A program made the translations under genes and the position numbers. A stretch of DNA of 64,000 nt, from NCBI RefSeq assembly GCF_030718995.1, contig NZ_CP132204.1, positions 1,550,001 to 1,614,000 on the forward strand, given 5' to 3'. Numbering within the stretch: the stretch's first letter is position 1; each line of letters starts with the position of its first letter. Under the pieces are notes generated by a model. It saw only the letters and a list, made by a program, of their open reading frames with translations, made no database searches and was not told the DNA's origin. This DNA is from Arthrobacter oryzae (GTDB lineage: Bacteria; Actinomycetota; Actinomycetes; Actinomycetales; Micrococcaceae). Shown here in pieces: positions 46,155 through 54,818 of this stretch.

Positions 46155-47342
46155 TCAGGCGGACGGCCAGCCGGTGTAGGCCTCGGCCAGGTATGCCCTG
46201 CCGTGGCGGGACGAAACAACGGAGTTGAGCTCGCCCAGCTGGCGTGCTCGGGAGAAGTCATCCGCATCCACGGGGGTGTGGAGCATGGACGTCATCCAGT
46301 AGGAGAACTGCTGGGCTTTCCAGACGCGTTCCAGCGCGCGGTCGCTGTACACGTCCAGCAGCACAGTGGAGCCGCCCTTGTAGTAGCTTTCCAGTCCTTC
46401 GAACAGGACCTTGACGTCGTGGATGGCAAGGTTCAGGCCCTTGGCCCCGGTGGGCGGCACCGTGTGCGCGGCGTCGCCGGCCAGGAACAGCTTCCCGTGG
46501 CGCATGGGGGCGTGGACAAAACTGCGGAACTTCAGCACCATCTTGTCGATGACCGGTCCTTCCTTGAGTTCGAAACCGTTGCCGTTGACCCGGCTGCGGA
46601 AGGCGTCCCAGATGCGGTCCTCGCTCCAGTCGTTGACGTCCTCATTGGGATCGCACTGGAAGTACATGCGCTGGACGGTCTCGGTCCGCTGGCTGATCAG
46701 GGCAAAGCCGTTCTCCGAGTTGGCGTAGATCAGTTCATCGGAACTGCGCGGCGCCTCGGCCAGGATTCCGAACCACGCGAAGGGGTATTCGTGGAAGTAC
46801 CATTTGCGGTCCGCCTCGGGGATCTGGAAGCGGCAGTGGCTCCGGGAACCGTCCGCACCGGCGATGAAGTCGGCCTGCAGCTCATACTCCACACCCTCGG
46901 CGTCCGTGAACCACACCTTCGGCGAACGCTCGATGTCGTGAATGGTGGTGTCCGTGACGCTGTAGCGGACGTCCCCGCCGTCGGCCTCACGCCGTGCGGC
47001 GAGGTCCATGAACACATCCGTCTGCGGGTACAGCCACACCGACTCCCCCACGAGGTCCTGGAAGTCGATCCGGTGGCTCTCGCCGTTGAAGCGCAGTTCG
47101 ATGCCGTCGTGCCGGTCCCCGTCCCGCAGCACCCGGTCCGAGACGCCGCTGTCCACCAGCATGTTCACGGTGCCGTGCTCCAGGATGCCGGCCCGGACCG
47201 TCTCCTGGATTTCCTGGCGGCTTCGGATTTCGATGACCGTGGATTCGATGCCGGCCTTGGCCAGCAGATGCGAGAGCATCAGTCCTGCCGGGCCGGCGCC
47301 CAGGATGGCCACCTGGGTGGTGATGACTTTGCGGGCTGCCAT
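46155..47342 (-). CDS. pobA: 4-hydroxybenzoate 3-monooxygenase
   Basis: Hydroxylates 4-hydroxybenzoate to protocatechuate with NAD(P)H and oxygen. The 395-residue protein matches the PobA family over its length: GAGPAGLMLSHLLAKAGI, the conserved RAGILEHGTV, WLYPQTDVFMDL, the DG motif GADGSRSHCR, and GDAAHTVPPTGAKGLNLAI. GAGGAA precedes the ATG. It is transcribed away from the IclR gene and has an operator-like site upstream. Its product feeds the pca genes at 60-64 kb. Confidence 0.94.
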   Translation of the reverse strand: MAARKVITTQVAILGAGPAGLMLSHLLAKAGIESTVIEIRSRQEIQETVRAGILEHGTVNMLVDSGVSDRVLRDGDRHDGIELRFNGESHRIDFQDLVGESVWLYPQTDVFMDLAARREADGGDVRYSVTDTTIHDIERSPKVWFTDAEGVEYELQADFIAGADGSRSHCRFQIPEADRKWYFHEYPFAWFGILAEAPRSSDELIYANSENGFALISQRTETVQRMYFQCDPNEDVNDWSEDRIWDAFRSRVNGNGFELKEGPVIDKMVLKFRSFVHAPMRHGKLFLAGDAAHTVPPTGAKGLNLAIHDVKVLFEGLESYYKGGSTVLLDVYSDRALERVWKAQQFSYWMTSMLHTPVDADDFSRARQLGELNSVVSSRHGRAYLAEAYTGWPSA

Positions 47343-47442
47343 GGTGTTCCTCGCTTCGTTGCGGCGGCCGGCGGATGAGTCCGGGGCCTGTTGGATCGTC
47401 TGGCTAACAGTGTGCGCCCGAAGGGGTGATCGGCGTTACGGG

Positions 47443-47460
47443 AATTCCGTTGAATGGAAT
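47443..47460 (-). promoter_or_regulatory. Candidate IclR/PobR operator upstream of pobA
   Basis: ATTCC-GTTGAAT-GGAAT is a perfect inverted repeat about 100 bases upstream of pobA. It shares TTGAATGG with the site in front of the IclR gene (48256-48266). Confidence 0.5.
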
Positions 47461-47488
47461 CATGGCGCTGCACTTCTCTTAATCCTCG

Positions 47489-48244
47489 CTACGCGGGGCC
47501 CTGCAGCTCAGCCAACCGGCGTCCGATGCCCCGGGCGGCTGTCTGCAGCGCCGGCACCAGCGCCTGGAGGCGCACCTCGTGCAAGGGAACGACGACGCCG
47601 ATCGCGGCCACCGTCCGCTTCTTGCGGTCCGTCACGGGGACGGCGATGCCCCAGGTGTCCGGATCCACCACACCGGCCAGCTGGGCGTAGCCCTGGTGCG
47701 CAGCCTCGCTGAGCTGCGCGCGGAGCTGCTCCACTGCCAGCCTGCCGGCCGGATCCCGGAAGCCAGCAAGGTATTCCGCCTGGACGGCATGAGGCTGGTT
47801 GGCCATCAGGACGAGTCCCGCGGACGATACGTGGACCGGCATGCGGCCGGCCACCTGCGCCCGGTTAGCCACGGAACCGCGCCGGGAAAGCCGCTCCACG
47901 AAGAGCGCTTCCCAGCCGTCCAGTACCGCTAGGTTCACGTTCTGGTTCAGGACCTGCTGGATGTCCTCCATAAACGGCATGGCCGCCTGGCGCAGTTCCA
48001 GCGTGGGCGAATTGCGGTTGACCAGCTCCCAGAGCCGCAGTCCCAGCTGCACCGAACCGCCTGACCCGACATCCAGGAGTCCGTGGCCGGCCAGCTGGCG
48101 GACCAGCCGGTGCGCCGTGGTGAGCGGAAGCCCCGCCCGGGCTGCGAGTTCGGAGAGCGGCAGGACGTTGACACCCTCGGGAAAGGCGCCGATAACGCGG
48201 ACCACACGGTCCACCACCGAATCCCCTGAGCCCGAGTTTGCCAC
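47489..48244 (-). CDS. IclR-family regulator, probable PobR
   Basis: A 251-residue regulator with the N-terminal winged helix LAARAGLPLTTAHRLVRQL and a C-terminal effector domain (ending DRKKRTVAAIGVVVP... LQTAARGIGRRL). It lies just upstream of pobA on the same strand, so control of 4-hydroxybenzoate catabolism is likely. GTG 48244 is preferred over an ATG five codons upstream because GGAAGG lies seven bases before it and the operator then falls outside the coding region. Confidence 0.83.
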   Translation of the reverse strand: MANSGSGDSVVDRVVRVIGAFPEGVNVLPLSELAARAGLPLTTAHRLVRQLAGHGLLDVGSGGSVQLGLRLWELVNRNSPTLELRQAAMPFMEDIQQVLNQNVNLAVLDGWEALFVERLSRRGSVANRAQVAGRMPVHVSSAGLVLMANQPHAVQAEYLAGFRDPAGRLAVEQLRAQLSEAAHQGYAQLAGVVDPDTWGIAVPVTDRKKRTVAAIGVVVPLHEVRLQALVPALQTAARGIGRRLAELQGPA

Positions 48245-48255
48245 GCCGCCACCTT

Positions 48256-48266
48256 CCATTGAATGG
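48256..48266 (-). promoter_or_regulatory. Candidate autoregulatory site of the IclR gene
   Basis: CCATT-G-AATGG is a perfect 11-base palindrome just before the ribosome site of the IclR gene. It shares its TTGAATGG core with the pobA upstream site. Confidence 0.5.
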
Positions 48267-48341
48267 TTTGAAGTGTCTCATGTGCGGGGGCACGCCGGTA
48301 GGGGCCGCCGTCGGGCGTTACCTGGATTACGGCGCGCGTCC

Positions 48342-49418
48342 TTATGCCGCCAGGCGCTGCGCCTTTTCCCGCGCCCGCAGCCGCCGCCACACGGCCGGGG
48401 CCACCACAACCGCAATGCCGACGGCGGCGCCGATCACCGTCTCCACGATCCTGTCCCTGAGCAGGACGTCCGGCGCAGCGGGGGCGGCCAGCAATGTGGC
48501 ACTCAGGGCCAGCGGCGTCACGAATATCTGCGCCAGGACATACTGGCGTGCAATAAACATCTCCGCCCCGAACTGGCAGGCGGCGATCACCAGGACAATC
48601 TGCCACGGGGCAGGATTCAGCAGGAGCACGCCGGCCAGGACAACCAGCCCCAGCACGGTGCCGATGATTCTCTGGATGCCCCGTGCCACCCGGTGCCGGG
48701 TGGTCCGGCCCACCAACGGAACAACGGCAGCCACCATGGCCCAGTAGTTGTGGCCGAACCCCAGCCATTGGCCCACCACGGTGGCCAGGGTTCCCGCAAG
48801 GCCCGCAGCCACGATGTAGCCCACCGCTTCGAGCTGTGCGGCACGCTTTTCGCCCGGTGTGAGCCTGGCGGGCTCGGGCATGGCCCACGGCGTTCGCCGG
48901 CTCCGCACCAGCCGGGAGGAAATGCCGATCAGCAGGCAGAACCCAGTAGTCAGGATGGCGACGAGCATGCACTGCCAGAGCGGCGGCTGGTTCGGTATCG
49001 AGGCGATGGCCGCGAAGGCGAAGATATGGAACAACGAACCGGCAGGCCGGTGCCGCCACCAGGCAATCACCAGCGAACACGCACCCGCAACCACCGTGGT
49101 GGCTGCCACCTGCGTCCACGTGCTGGCCGTCTCCGACAGCCCGAGGGCCTGGCTGGCCCGGGCGGACAGGGTGGCCAGGAGCATAACGAGCAGCATGAGC
49201 GATCCGGCGCGCATCTGGATGAAGAGCCGCTTCCGGTGCAGCTCGCCGCGGCCGTAGATCCCGGTGAAGGCGCCGAAGGAAGCAAAGATTGCCAGATCCA
49301 CCCGGTCCATGAGGACCAGGATGATCAGGGGGACAAAGACGCCGACGGCGCAACGGATGGCTACGTGATGGTCCTTGTTGCCGGGGGCAATAGTGAACAT
49401 CTCGGCGAGCATCTTCAC
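48342..49418 (-). CDS. FUSC-family membrane protein
   Basis: A 358-residue membrane protein of the fusaric-acid-resistance/aromatic-acid-exporter-like group. It has about ten helices in two halves, with a short cytoplasmic stretch in the middle (SRLVRSRRTPWAMPEPARLTP) and a basic C-tail (WRRLRAREKAQRL). Family members export aromatic acids or remain uncharacterised. Start GTG 49418 follows GGAAAGG by ten bases; ATG 49412 is the alternative. It lies upstream of the IclR gene but is separated by nearly 100 bases. Confidence 0.75.
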   Translation of the reverse strand: MKMLAEMFTIAPGNKDHHVAIRCAVGVFVPLIILVLMDRVDLAIFASFGAFTGIYGRGELHRKRLFIQMRAGSLMLLVMLLATLSARASQALGLSETASTWTQVAATTVVAGACSLVIAWWRHRPAGSLFHIFAFAAIASIPNQPPLWQCMLVAILTTGFCLLIGISSRLVRSRRTPWAMPEPARLTPGEKRAAQLEAVGYIVAAGLAGTLATVVGQWLGFGHNYWAMVAAVVPLVGRTTRHRVARGIQRIIGTVLGLVVLAGVLLLNPAPWQIVLVIAACQFGAEMFIARQYVLAQIFVTPLALSATLLAAPAAPDVLLRDRIVETVIGAAVGIAVVVAPAVWRRLRAREKAQRLAA

Positions 49419-49528
49419 GGGGGTCGCGCCTTTCCATACGGTGCCGGTCTGATGGCGGCAGCGTTGGCGTCCACTCCAAATCCTACGCCCGGGCCGCACG
49501 GCGCCGCCGTCGAATGTGTCACGCCCCA

Positions 49529-49551
49529 CCACACGGGAACGGGCCGTGTGG
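49529..49551. promoter_or_regulatory. Hairpin in the divergent FUSC-mscL intergenic region
   Basis: CCACACGG and CCGTGTGG flank a seven-base loop, 63 bases before the mscL ATG. A TATCGT -10-like hexamer follows it. It could be an operator or 5' structure; it is not a terminator because both neighbours are transcribed away. Confidence 0.4.
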
Positions 49552-49613
49552 CCGCACGGACTGGTATCGTCTATCGGTTGAATCGCAGACTGAAACGCAT
49601 ACCGGAGGCCCCC

Positions 49614-50087
49614 ATGCTCAAAGGATTCAAAGATTTCATCCTTCGCGGCAACGTGATCGAACTGTCCATCGCCGTCGTCGTCGGCACGGCGTTCACGGCT
49701 CTGGTCAGCGCTTTCACCACGAACATCGTGAACCCGATCATCGCCGCGGCCGGCGGCGTCCAGACCGAAGGGCTCGGCTTCCACATCTGGCCCGGCAACG
49801 ACAAAACGTTCGTCAACTTCGGCGGAGTCATCACCGCCTTCGTGACGTTCCTCATTACCGCCGCGGTGGTGTACTTCATCTTCGTGGCGCCCATGAACAA
49901 GATCAATTCGCTGGTGAAGAGCCGGCTGGCGACGGCGGAACCCGAGGAAGAGCCCCTGCCGGCGGACACGGCGCTGCTGGCCGAGATCCGCGACCTGCTG
50001 GCCCAGCTCGCGGGTAACGACCGGGAGCTTGTCCTGGCGGGAAAGGCGGCCGGACCGGCAGCGAAGGAGTCCGACGACCCGCGCTGA
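49614..50087 (+). CDS. mscL: Large-conductance mechanosensitive channel
   Basis: A 157-residue channel that opens under membrane tension to release solutes on osmotic downshock. The N-terminal helix and first membrane segment (MLKGFKDFILRGNVIELSIA and on) match MscL closely, followed by a periplasmic loop (GLGFHIWPGNDKTFVNFG), a second helix (ITAFVTFLITAAVVYFIFV), and a cytoplasmic helix with LLAEIRDLLAQ. GGAGG lies five to six bases before the ATG. It converges with the DegT-like gene. Confidence 0.95.
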   Translation: MLKGFKDFILRGNVIELSIAVVVGTAFTALVSAFTTNIVNPIIAAAGGVQTEGLGFHIWPGNDKTFVNFGGVITAFVTFLITAAVVYFIFVAPMNKINSLVKSRLATAEPEEEPLPADTALLAEIRDLLAQLAGNDRELVLAGKAAGPAAKESDDPR

Positions 50088-50115
50088 AAGAAGACCCGCG
50101 CTGACGAGGGTGTGA

Positions 50116-51291
50116 TCAGGCGCTGGCGGCGTCCGCCCGCCGGAACCCGCCGTTCCATTTCCCCCGCCGCACGGTGACGGGTATCCCGGCTGCAGCGAGC
50201 CGGACGGAGCGCAGGACCCGCGACTGCTCGCCGGGAGTCAATTGATGGTAGACCGGCAGGACCACCAGCCTGTCCACCAGCCGTTCGGTGACTGACAGGT
50301 CTGCCGAGCCAATGTCCCTGTGCCAGTAGGCCGGCTGGCGGTGGACCGCGGTCAGCCCGGCGCCGGCCGAAATACCGTCGCGCGACAGCCGGTCCAGAAG
50401 CTCATCGCGCGCCAGCGCGAACGAAGGCAGCACTTCAAGCCAGAAGGACTGGAAATTGCTGGTGCCGTAGTCAGGCTCCCTGAGGAACCGCACGCCCCCG
50501 ATCCGCGAGAGGGCAAGCTGGTAGCTTGCCACAATTTCCCGGCGGTGGGCAACGGCTTCCTGCAGCCGCCCGAGCTGCACCAGTCCGATGGCAGCCTGCA
50601 GGTCGGTCATGCCGTGTTCGGCTCCGGAACCGCTTCCGTTTTCTTCACGAAATTGCCGGGCCAGGCTTGCCCAGGCCTCATTCCGGGTGGTCAGCATCCC
50701 GCCATCCCCGGTGGTCAGCACCTCGCATGAATCGAAGGACCACACGGCCAGGTCGGCTCCGGCTCCCACCGGCCGGCCCCGGTACGTGGACCCCACTCCG
50801 CATGCGGCGTCCTCGATGACCGTGACGCCTAGCGGGTCGCACAGTTCCTTGATCGGGTCCAGGTCAACCGGCACGCCTCCCTGGTCCACAACGATCACCG
50901 CCCGCGTACCCGGCGTCAGGGACTCCTCGATGGTGCCGTACGATACGTTGCCGGTATCCGCCTCGACATCGGCAAAGACCGGCCGGGCGCCCAGGCTGCT
51001 GACGGCGTCGGCGGCCGTTGTGGGGCAGAACGAGGGCATGACGACGTCGTCCTGCGGTTGAATCCCGGCCACCCTCAGCGCCAGATGAAGTGCCGCGGCT
51101 CCGCTTGACACTGCAACGGCGTGCGGCGCCTGCTGCGCCGCTCCGAACGCCTCCTCAAACTGTCCCACGCGCGGGCCTTGGGCCATGCGGCCCGAAGCAA
51201 GCACTTGCACGACGGCATCCGCTTCCTCCTGCCCGAGCCACGGCCTCATAACACCGATGTGGCTAACCGCACGGTCTTCGCTGATGGTCAC
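50116..51291 (-). CDS. DegT/DnrJ/EryC1-like protein lacking the PLP lysine
   Basis: A 391-residue protein with the full sugar-aminotransferase fold: MRPWLGQEEADAVVQVLASG, the PLP-phosphate region AVSSGAAALHLAL, MPSFCPTTAADAV, VIEDAACGVGS, and MTDLQAAIGLVQLGRL. In the signature normally reading S-F-H-x-x-K-x-x-T-T-G-E-G-G, this protein has SFDSCEVLTTGDGG, so Glu replaces the catalytic lysine and Asp the histidine. It cannot form the internal aldimine. It may be a non-aminating enzyme, a regulator or degenerate. GGGAGG supports the GTG 51291 start. No sugar-biosynthesis cluster surrounds it. Confidence 0.8.
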   Translation of the reverse strand: MTISEDRAVSHIGVMRPWLGQEEADAVVQVLASGRMAQGPRVGQFEEAFGAAQQAPHAVAVSSGAAALHLALRVAGIQPQDDVVMPSFCPTTAADAVSSLGARPVFADVEADTGNVSYGTIEESLTPGTRAVIVVDQGGVPVDLDPIKELCDPLGVTVIEDAACGVGSTYRGRPVGAGADLAVWSFDSCEVLTTGDGGMLTTRNEAWASLARQFREENGSGSGAEHGMTDLQAAIGLVQLGRLQEAVAHRREIVASYQLALSRIGGVRFLREPDYGTSNFQSFWLEVLPSFALARDELLDRLSRDGISAGAGLTAVHRQPAYWHRDIGSADLSVTERLVDRLVVLPVYHQLTPGEQSRVLRSVRLAAAGIPVTVRRGKWNGGFRRADAASA

Positions 51292-51569
51292 CGCGTCCTC
51301 CCGCTCGTCAAAACGGCAATGGATATGCCCTTCCATTCAACGCGCCAATCGTCGCTGCAGTCACGAGAGTCACGTACGCGCATTTTCCCTCCGGACACCG
51401 CTGTTACGGTGCGGAATACCCGCTTGGCGACCGCCATGCCGCACGGGCAATACTTGGATTGCTTGCCGCAGGACACCCCGCCATTACCTGCCCAGCCGTG
51501 GAGGCTTCACGCCCGTAATCGTGACGCGGGCGCAACGCCCCTGAAACAGCGCGCGGACATGATGTGAGT

Positions 51570-52424
51570 ATGAAGCGCAAGGCACAGTCCCCCGAACCGG
51601 CCGAGTTGAGCTGCGAGGTTTGCGGCCAGATGCCGGAGCCCACAAAAACACGGCTGACCTTGGCGAACATCGCTGTCATGCTGCCCATCGAGCTGCTGGT
51701 GCACGCCGCCGTGGTGGAGACGCATCTCCCCTACGTGGCGAAAGTCCTGGTCCTCACCCTGACCGCCACGGTGCTGGTGATCTGGGTGGCGGAGCCTTCC
51801 GCGGCCCGGATGCTGAGGAGCTGGCTGCACGCTCCGGCACTGCGGCACCGCAAACGGCTGACCACTGCACCGGCCCTGTGGCGTGCGCGCACCGTACTGC
51901 ACGACCAGCCCGGCTCACTCCAGAAAATCACGCAGGCGCTTGCCCGGCTGGACACCAATATCCTCAGCATCCACCTTCATCCGGTGGCAGGCGGCGTGCT
52001 CGACGAGTTCGTCCTGTCAGCTCCCGGGAACCTCGGCGAACGTGAACTGGTGGATGCCCTGCGCTCAGGAGGCGGCAGGCACCCCCACGTCTGGCCCACC
52101 ACGGCCCTGGCAATGGCGGACGGTCAGACCAAGGCGCTGAGCCTGGCAGCGCGGATTGCCGGCAACCCGGATGAGCTTCCCCTGGCCGTCGCTGAGCTGT
52201 TGTCGGCCAGGATTGTTCCCGAGGCCGTTGAGGGCCGCCAGGAAGCTCCGGCCTCGGCCGACGCCGGAACGGTGCTCAAGATCCCTACCGCCTGGCACGG
52301 CCCCATCACCTTCTACCGGCCGGGCGAACCGTTCACTCCCGCGGAGTCGGCGCGGGCGCACCGGCTGGCCGAACTCGCGGAGATCCTGGCGCACACGCCA
52401 GAGGCCGGCAGTCACAATCGGTAA
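51570..52424 (+). CDS. Membrane protein with ACT-like domain
   Basis: A 284-residue protein. A Cys-x-x-Cys pair (SCEVCGQ) near the N-terminus is followed by two close membrane helices (about 30-75), then a cytoplasmic ACT-type domain (LWRARTVLHDQPGSLQKITQ, ILSIHLHPVAGGVLDEF) and an acidic/neutral C-terminal region. ACT domains bind amino acids, so sensing of one at the membrane is a reasonable guess; no family function is known. CATGAT six bases before ATG 51570 suggests leaderless transcription. The 51292-51569 gap shows no gene. Confidence 0.65.
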   Translation: MKRKAQSPEPAELSCEVCGQMPEPTKTRLTLANIAVMLPIELLVHAAVVETHLPYVAKVLVLTLTATVLVIWVAEPSAARMLRSWLHAPALRHRKRLTTAPALWRARTVLHDQPGSLQKITQALARLDTNILSIHLHPVAGGVLDEFVLSAPGNLGERELVDALRSGGGRHPHVWPTTALAMADGQTKALSLAARIAGNPDELPLAVAELLSARIVPEAVEGRQEAPASADAGTVLKIPTAWHGPITFYRPGEPFTPAESARAHRLAELAEILAHTPEAGSHNR

Positions 52425-52458
52425 ATAGGCGGTCCGGACAGGTGTCGTCCGAAAAACC

Positions 52459-52519
52459 TTGACAGTGGCAGGGGTCACTTCTATCTTTATTTTTGGGATC
52501 CCAAAACGGGATCCCAAAA
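52459..52519 (+). promoter_or_regulatory. Near-consensus promoter with tandem GGGATCCC operator
   Basis: TTGACA (52459-52464), 17 bases and TATCTT (52482-52487) form the best promoter in the window. The perfect 16-base palindrome TTTTGGGATCCCAAAA (52491-52506) covers the expected start, and GGGATCCCAAAA repeats at 52508-52519, 13 bases on. Such sites suit GntR/FadR-type dimers, and a gene of that type lies in the operon. A 5' untranslated region of about 165 bases follows before the MFS gene. Confidence 0.8.
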
Positions 52520-52659
52520 GTGCACATCCTCCCGAATGCTGGCGCCACCCATGGCGTATCCCCGGATCCAGCACGGGAGCGCAAAGCCTCCGCCCGACCA
52601 GGCCGCGGCCGGCCCAGAGTCTTACCCCTGCCCGCAATCTTCCCCGTGAAGGAGAAGCT

Positions 52660-54051
52660 GTGTCTCTTCCAAGCACCCAAACATCATCCACCGGACCCGA
52701 CTCACCAGACGTTCAAACACCTGAGGGCCAAACAAGCCAGACCGGCCAAACAGACCAAACCGGCAAGGACGGCGTGCAACGGCGCACCAACGTCCGCTGG
52801 AAGCTCTTCCTCCTGCTCCTCGTCCTCGTGGCCGTCAACTACATTGACCGTGGATCCATCTCGGTGGCGCTCCCCATCATCCAAAAGGAATTCAACCTCG
52901 CCCCGGAACTGGTGGGCCTCCTGCTCTCCGCCTTCTTCTGGACATACGCCCTGATGCAGATCCCCGTCGGCTGGCTGATCGACAAGTTCGGCCCACGCAA
53001 GGTCATGACAGCCTCCTGCGTCGGCTGGGGAGCTGCAACTGCAGCCTCCGGCCTGGCCGGCGGCTTCCTGAGCATGTTCATCGCCCGCCTCGGCATCGGC
53101 GTCACCGAAGCCGGCGTCATGCCCGCCGGCGGCAAGCTCAACGCCGTCTGGATGCACAAATCCGAACGCGGCCGCGGCGCCACCATCCTTGACGCCGGAG
53201 CTCCCCTGGGCGCCGGGCTCGGCGGCATCCTGATTGCCGGCCTGATCGCCTCCACCGGCAGCTGGCGTACGGCCTTCATCATCGCCGGCGCCGCCACCGT
53301 GCTCATGGGCCTCGCCGTCTGGTGGTACGTCCGGGACAACCCGCGCCAGCACCGCGGCGTCAACGCTGCCGAGGCCGAATACATCGAGGCCTCCCACGCC
53401 GCCGAGGATGCCGAAGCCGAACTGGACGGCAGCAAAGGCAAGCGCGCCCTGCTCCCGTACCTGAAGTTCCGCTCCTTCTGGGCCATGTGCTTCGGCTGGC
53501 TGGGCTTCAACGGCGTGTTCTACGGCCTGCTCACCTGGGGACCGCTGTACCTCGCCCAGGCCAAGGGTTTCGACCTCAAGACCATCGGCTGGTCCACCTT
53601 CGTGATCTTCGGCGCCGGCTTCGTCGGTGAAATCCTCGGCGGCACCATCGCCGACAAGTGGCGGGCGGCCGGCGCCTCGGCCAACCGCGTCATGCGGACG
53701 CTCCTGGGCATCTCCAGCGTCGTCGTGATCGGCGGCCTCATCGGGGTGACCGTCGTCGCTGACCCGACCACCGCCGTCGTACTTCTCTCCGTGGTGATGT
53801 TCTTCCTCCGCTGGGTGGGCCTCTTCTGGAGCATCCCCTCCATCCTGGGCGGCCGGACCAACGCCGGCGTCCTCGGCGGGGCGATGAACTTCAGCGGCAA
53901 CATCTCCGGCTTCGTCACTCCGATCGCCGTCGGCCTGATCGTGGGCGCCACCGGCTCCTACACCTGGGCGCTGCTGTACTTCGTCGGGTCCGCGATCATC
54001 ATGGGCGTGTCCGTTCTCCTGCTGGATTACAACAAGCGCCTGCCCGTCTAG
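52660..54051 (+). CDS. MFS transporter, ACS-like family
   Basis: A 463-residue transporter with twelve helices of the anion:cation symporter type (sugar acids, allantoate and related organic acids). The family-like WLIDKFGPRKVM loop between helices 2 and 3 and the ADKWRAAGASANR loop in the second half are present. The hydrophilic N-terminus of about 45 residues is Thr/Gln-rich. GTG 52660 is preceded by AAGGAG at five bases. It is first in the operon and presumably imports the hydantoin-like or ureido substrate. Confidence 0.85.
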   Translation: MSLPSTQTSSTGPDSPDVQTPEGQTSQTGQTDQTGKDGVQRRTNVRWKLFLLLLVLVAVNYIDRGSISVALPIIQKEFNLAPELVGLLLSAFFWTYALMQIPVGWLIDKFGPRKVMTASCVGWGAATAASGLAGGFLSMFIARLGIGVTEAGVMPAGGKLNAVWMHKSERGRGATILDAGAPLGAGLGGILIAGLIASTGSWRTAFIIAGAATVLMGLAVWWYVRDNPRQHRGVNAAEAEYIEASHAAEDAEAELDGSKGKRALLPYLKFRSFWAMCFGWLGFNGVFYGLLTWGPLYLAQAKGFDLKTIGWSTFVIFGAGFVGEILGGTIADKWRAAGASANRVMRTLLGISSVVVIGGLIGVTVVADPTTAVVLLSVVMFFLRWVGLFWSIPSILGGRTNAGVLGGAMNFSGNISGFVTPIAVGLIVGATGSYTWALLYFVGSAIIMGVSVLLLDYNKRLPV

Positions 54052-54134
54052 GCCACCGGCCCTAAGCTAGGCACCGCAGCACCTCCTCCCGGCGCCGGGA
54101 GCGCACTACCCCTCAAGAACCCGAATGGAGCACC

Positions 54135-54818
54135 ATGCTTGCCGCAGAAGAAACCCAGGACAAGGAACGCCCCCTCCGCGAGACCGTCCGGGACACACTC
54201 CGCACCAGGATCTTTGAAGGGCATTACGCTCCCGGCACCCGGCTGGTGGAACGCGACCTGGCAGCGGAATTCAACGTCTCCCGGCTCCCCGTCCGGGAGG
54301 CGCTCAGGATGCTTCGCCAGGAAGGACTCCTGAGCGACCGGGGCGCCCGCGGCGCCGAAGTCAGCACTCTCAGCCCCAAAGACGTGGAGGACCTCTTCGA
54401 TGTCCGGCAGTCCCTGGAGGTGCTGGCCTGCCGGCTCGCCGCCGTCCGGGCCACCGCCGAGGACCTCAGCTACCTCGACGGGCTGCTGGACGAAGCGGAA
54501 CGCTGCCTCGCTAAAGGCGCCGTCATGGAGGCCCACCGCGCCAACAGCGAATTCCACGACGCCATCACCAGGATCGCGGACAACGGCTTCCTCAGGTCCG
54601 CCCTGGAGCCGCTGCAGGGCCGCATGCACTGGCTGTTCCGCCACGTGAGCGACCTGCCCGAACTGATCCAGGAGCACCGCGAGCTCTACGCCGCCATCGC
54701 CAGCGGCGATCCGGACCGCGCCGCCGCCCAGTCGGCGTCGCACATCGGCAAATACCGCGAACAGTTCCCGGACGACTTCCAGAAAACAGAACCCTCCCTT
54801 CACCGGAAGAAGAAATGA
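54135..54818 (+). CDS. GntR-family regulator with FCD domain
   Basis: A 227-residue regulator: winged helix LVERDLAAEFNVSRLPVREALRMLRQEGLL at about residues 37-66 (core DLAAEFNVSRLPVREALR), then an all-helical FCD effector domain with its metal/carboxylate-binding Asp/His set (EFHDAI, SASHIGKYR). It lies 83 bases after the MFS gene, behind a 16-base GC palindrome (54086-54101), and overlaps the next gene (ATGA). It is the likely repressor at 52491-52519. Confidence 0.87.
   Translation: MLAAEETQDKERPLRETVRDTLRTRIFEGHYAPGTRLVERDLAAEFNVSRLPVREALRMLRQEGLLSDRGARGAEVSTLSPKDVEDLFDVRQSLEVLACRLAAVRATAEDLSYLDGLLDEAERCLAKGAVMEAHRANSEFHDAITRIADNGFLRSALEPLQGRMHWLFRHVSDLPELIQEHRELYAAIASGDPDRAAAQSASHIGKYREQFPDDFQKTEPSLHRKKK

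Noticed and set aside
54086-54101. Perfect palindrome CTCCCGGCGCCGGGAG as the GntR operator
   Set aside because: It could be a small RNA hairpin between MFS and GntR genes; the GGGATCCC pair on the promoter is a much better operator, so no separate call was made.
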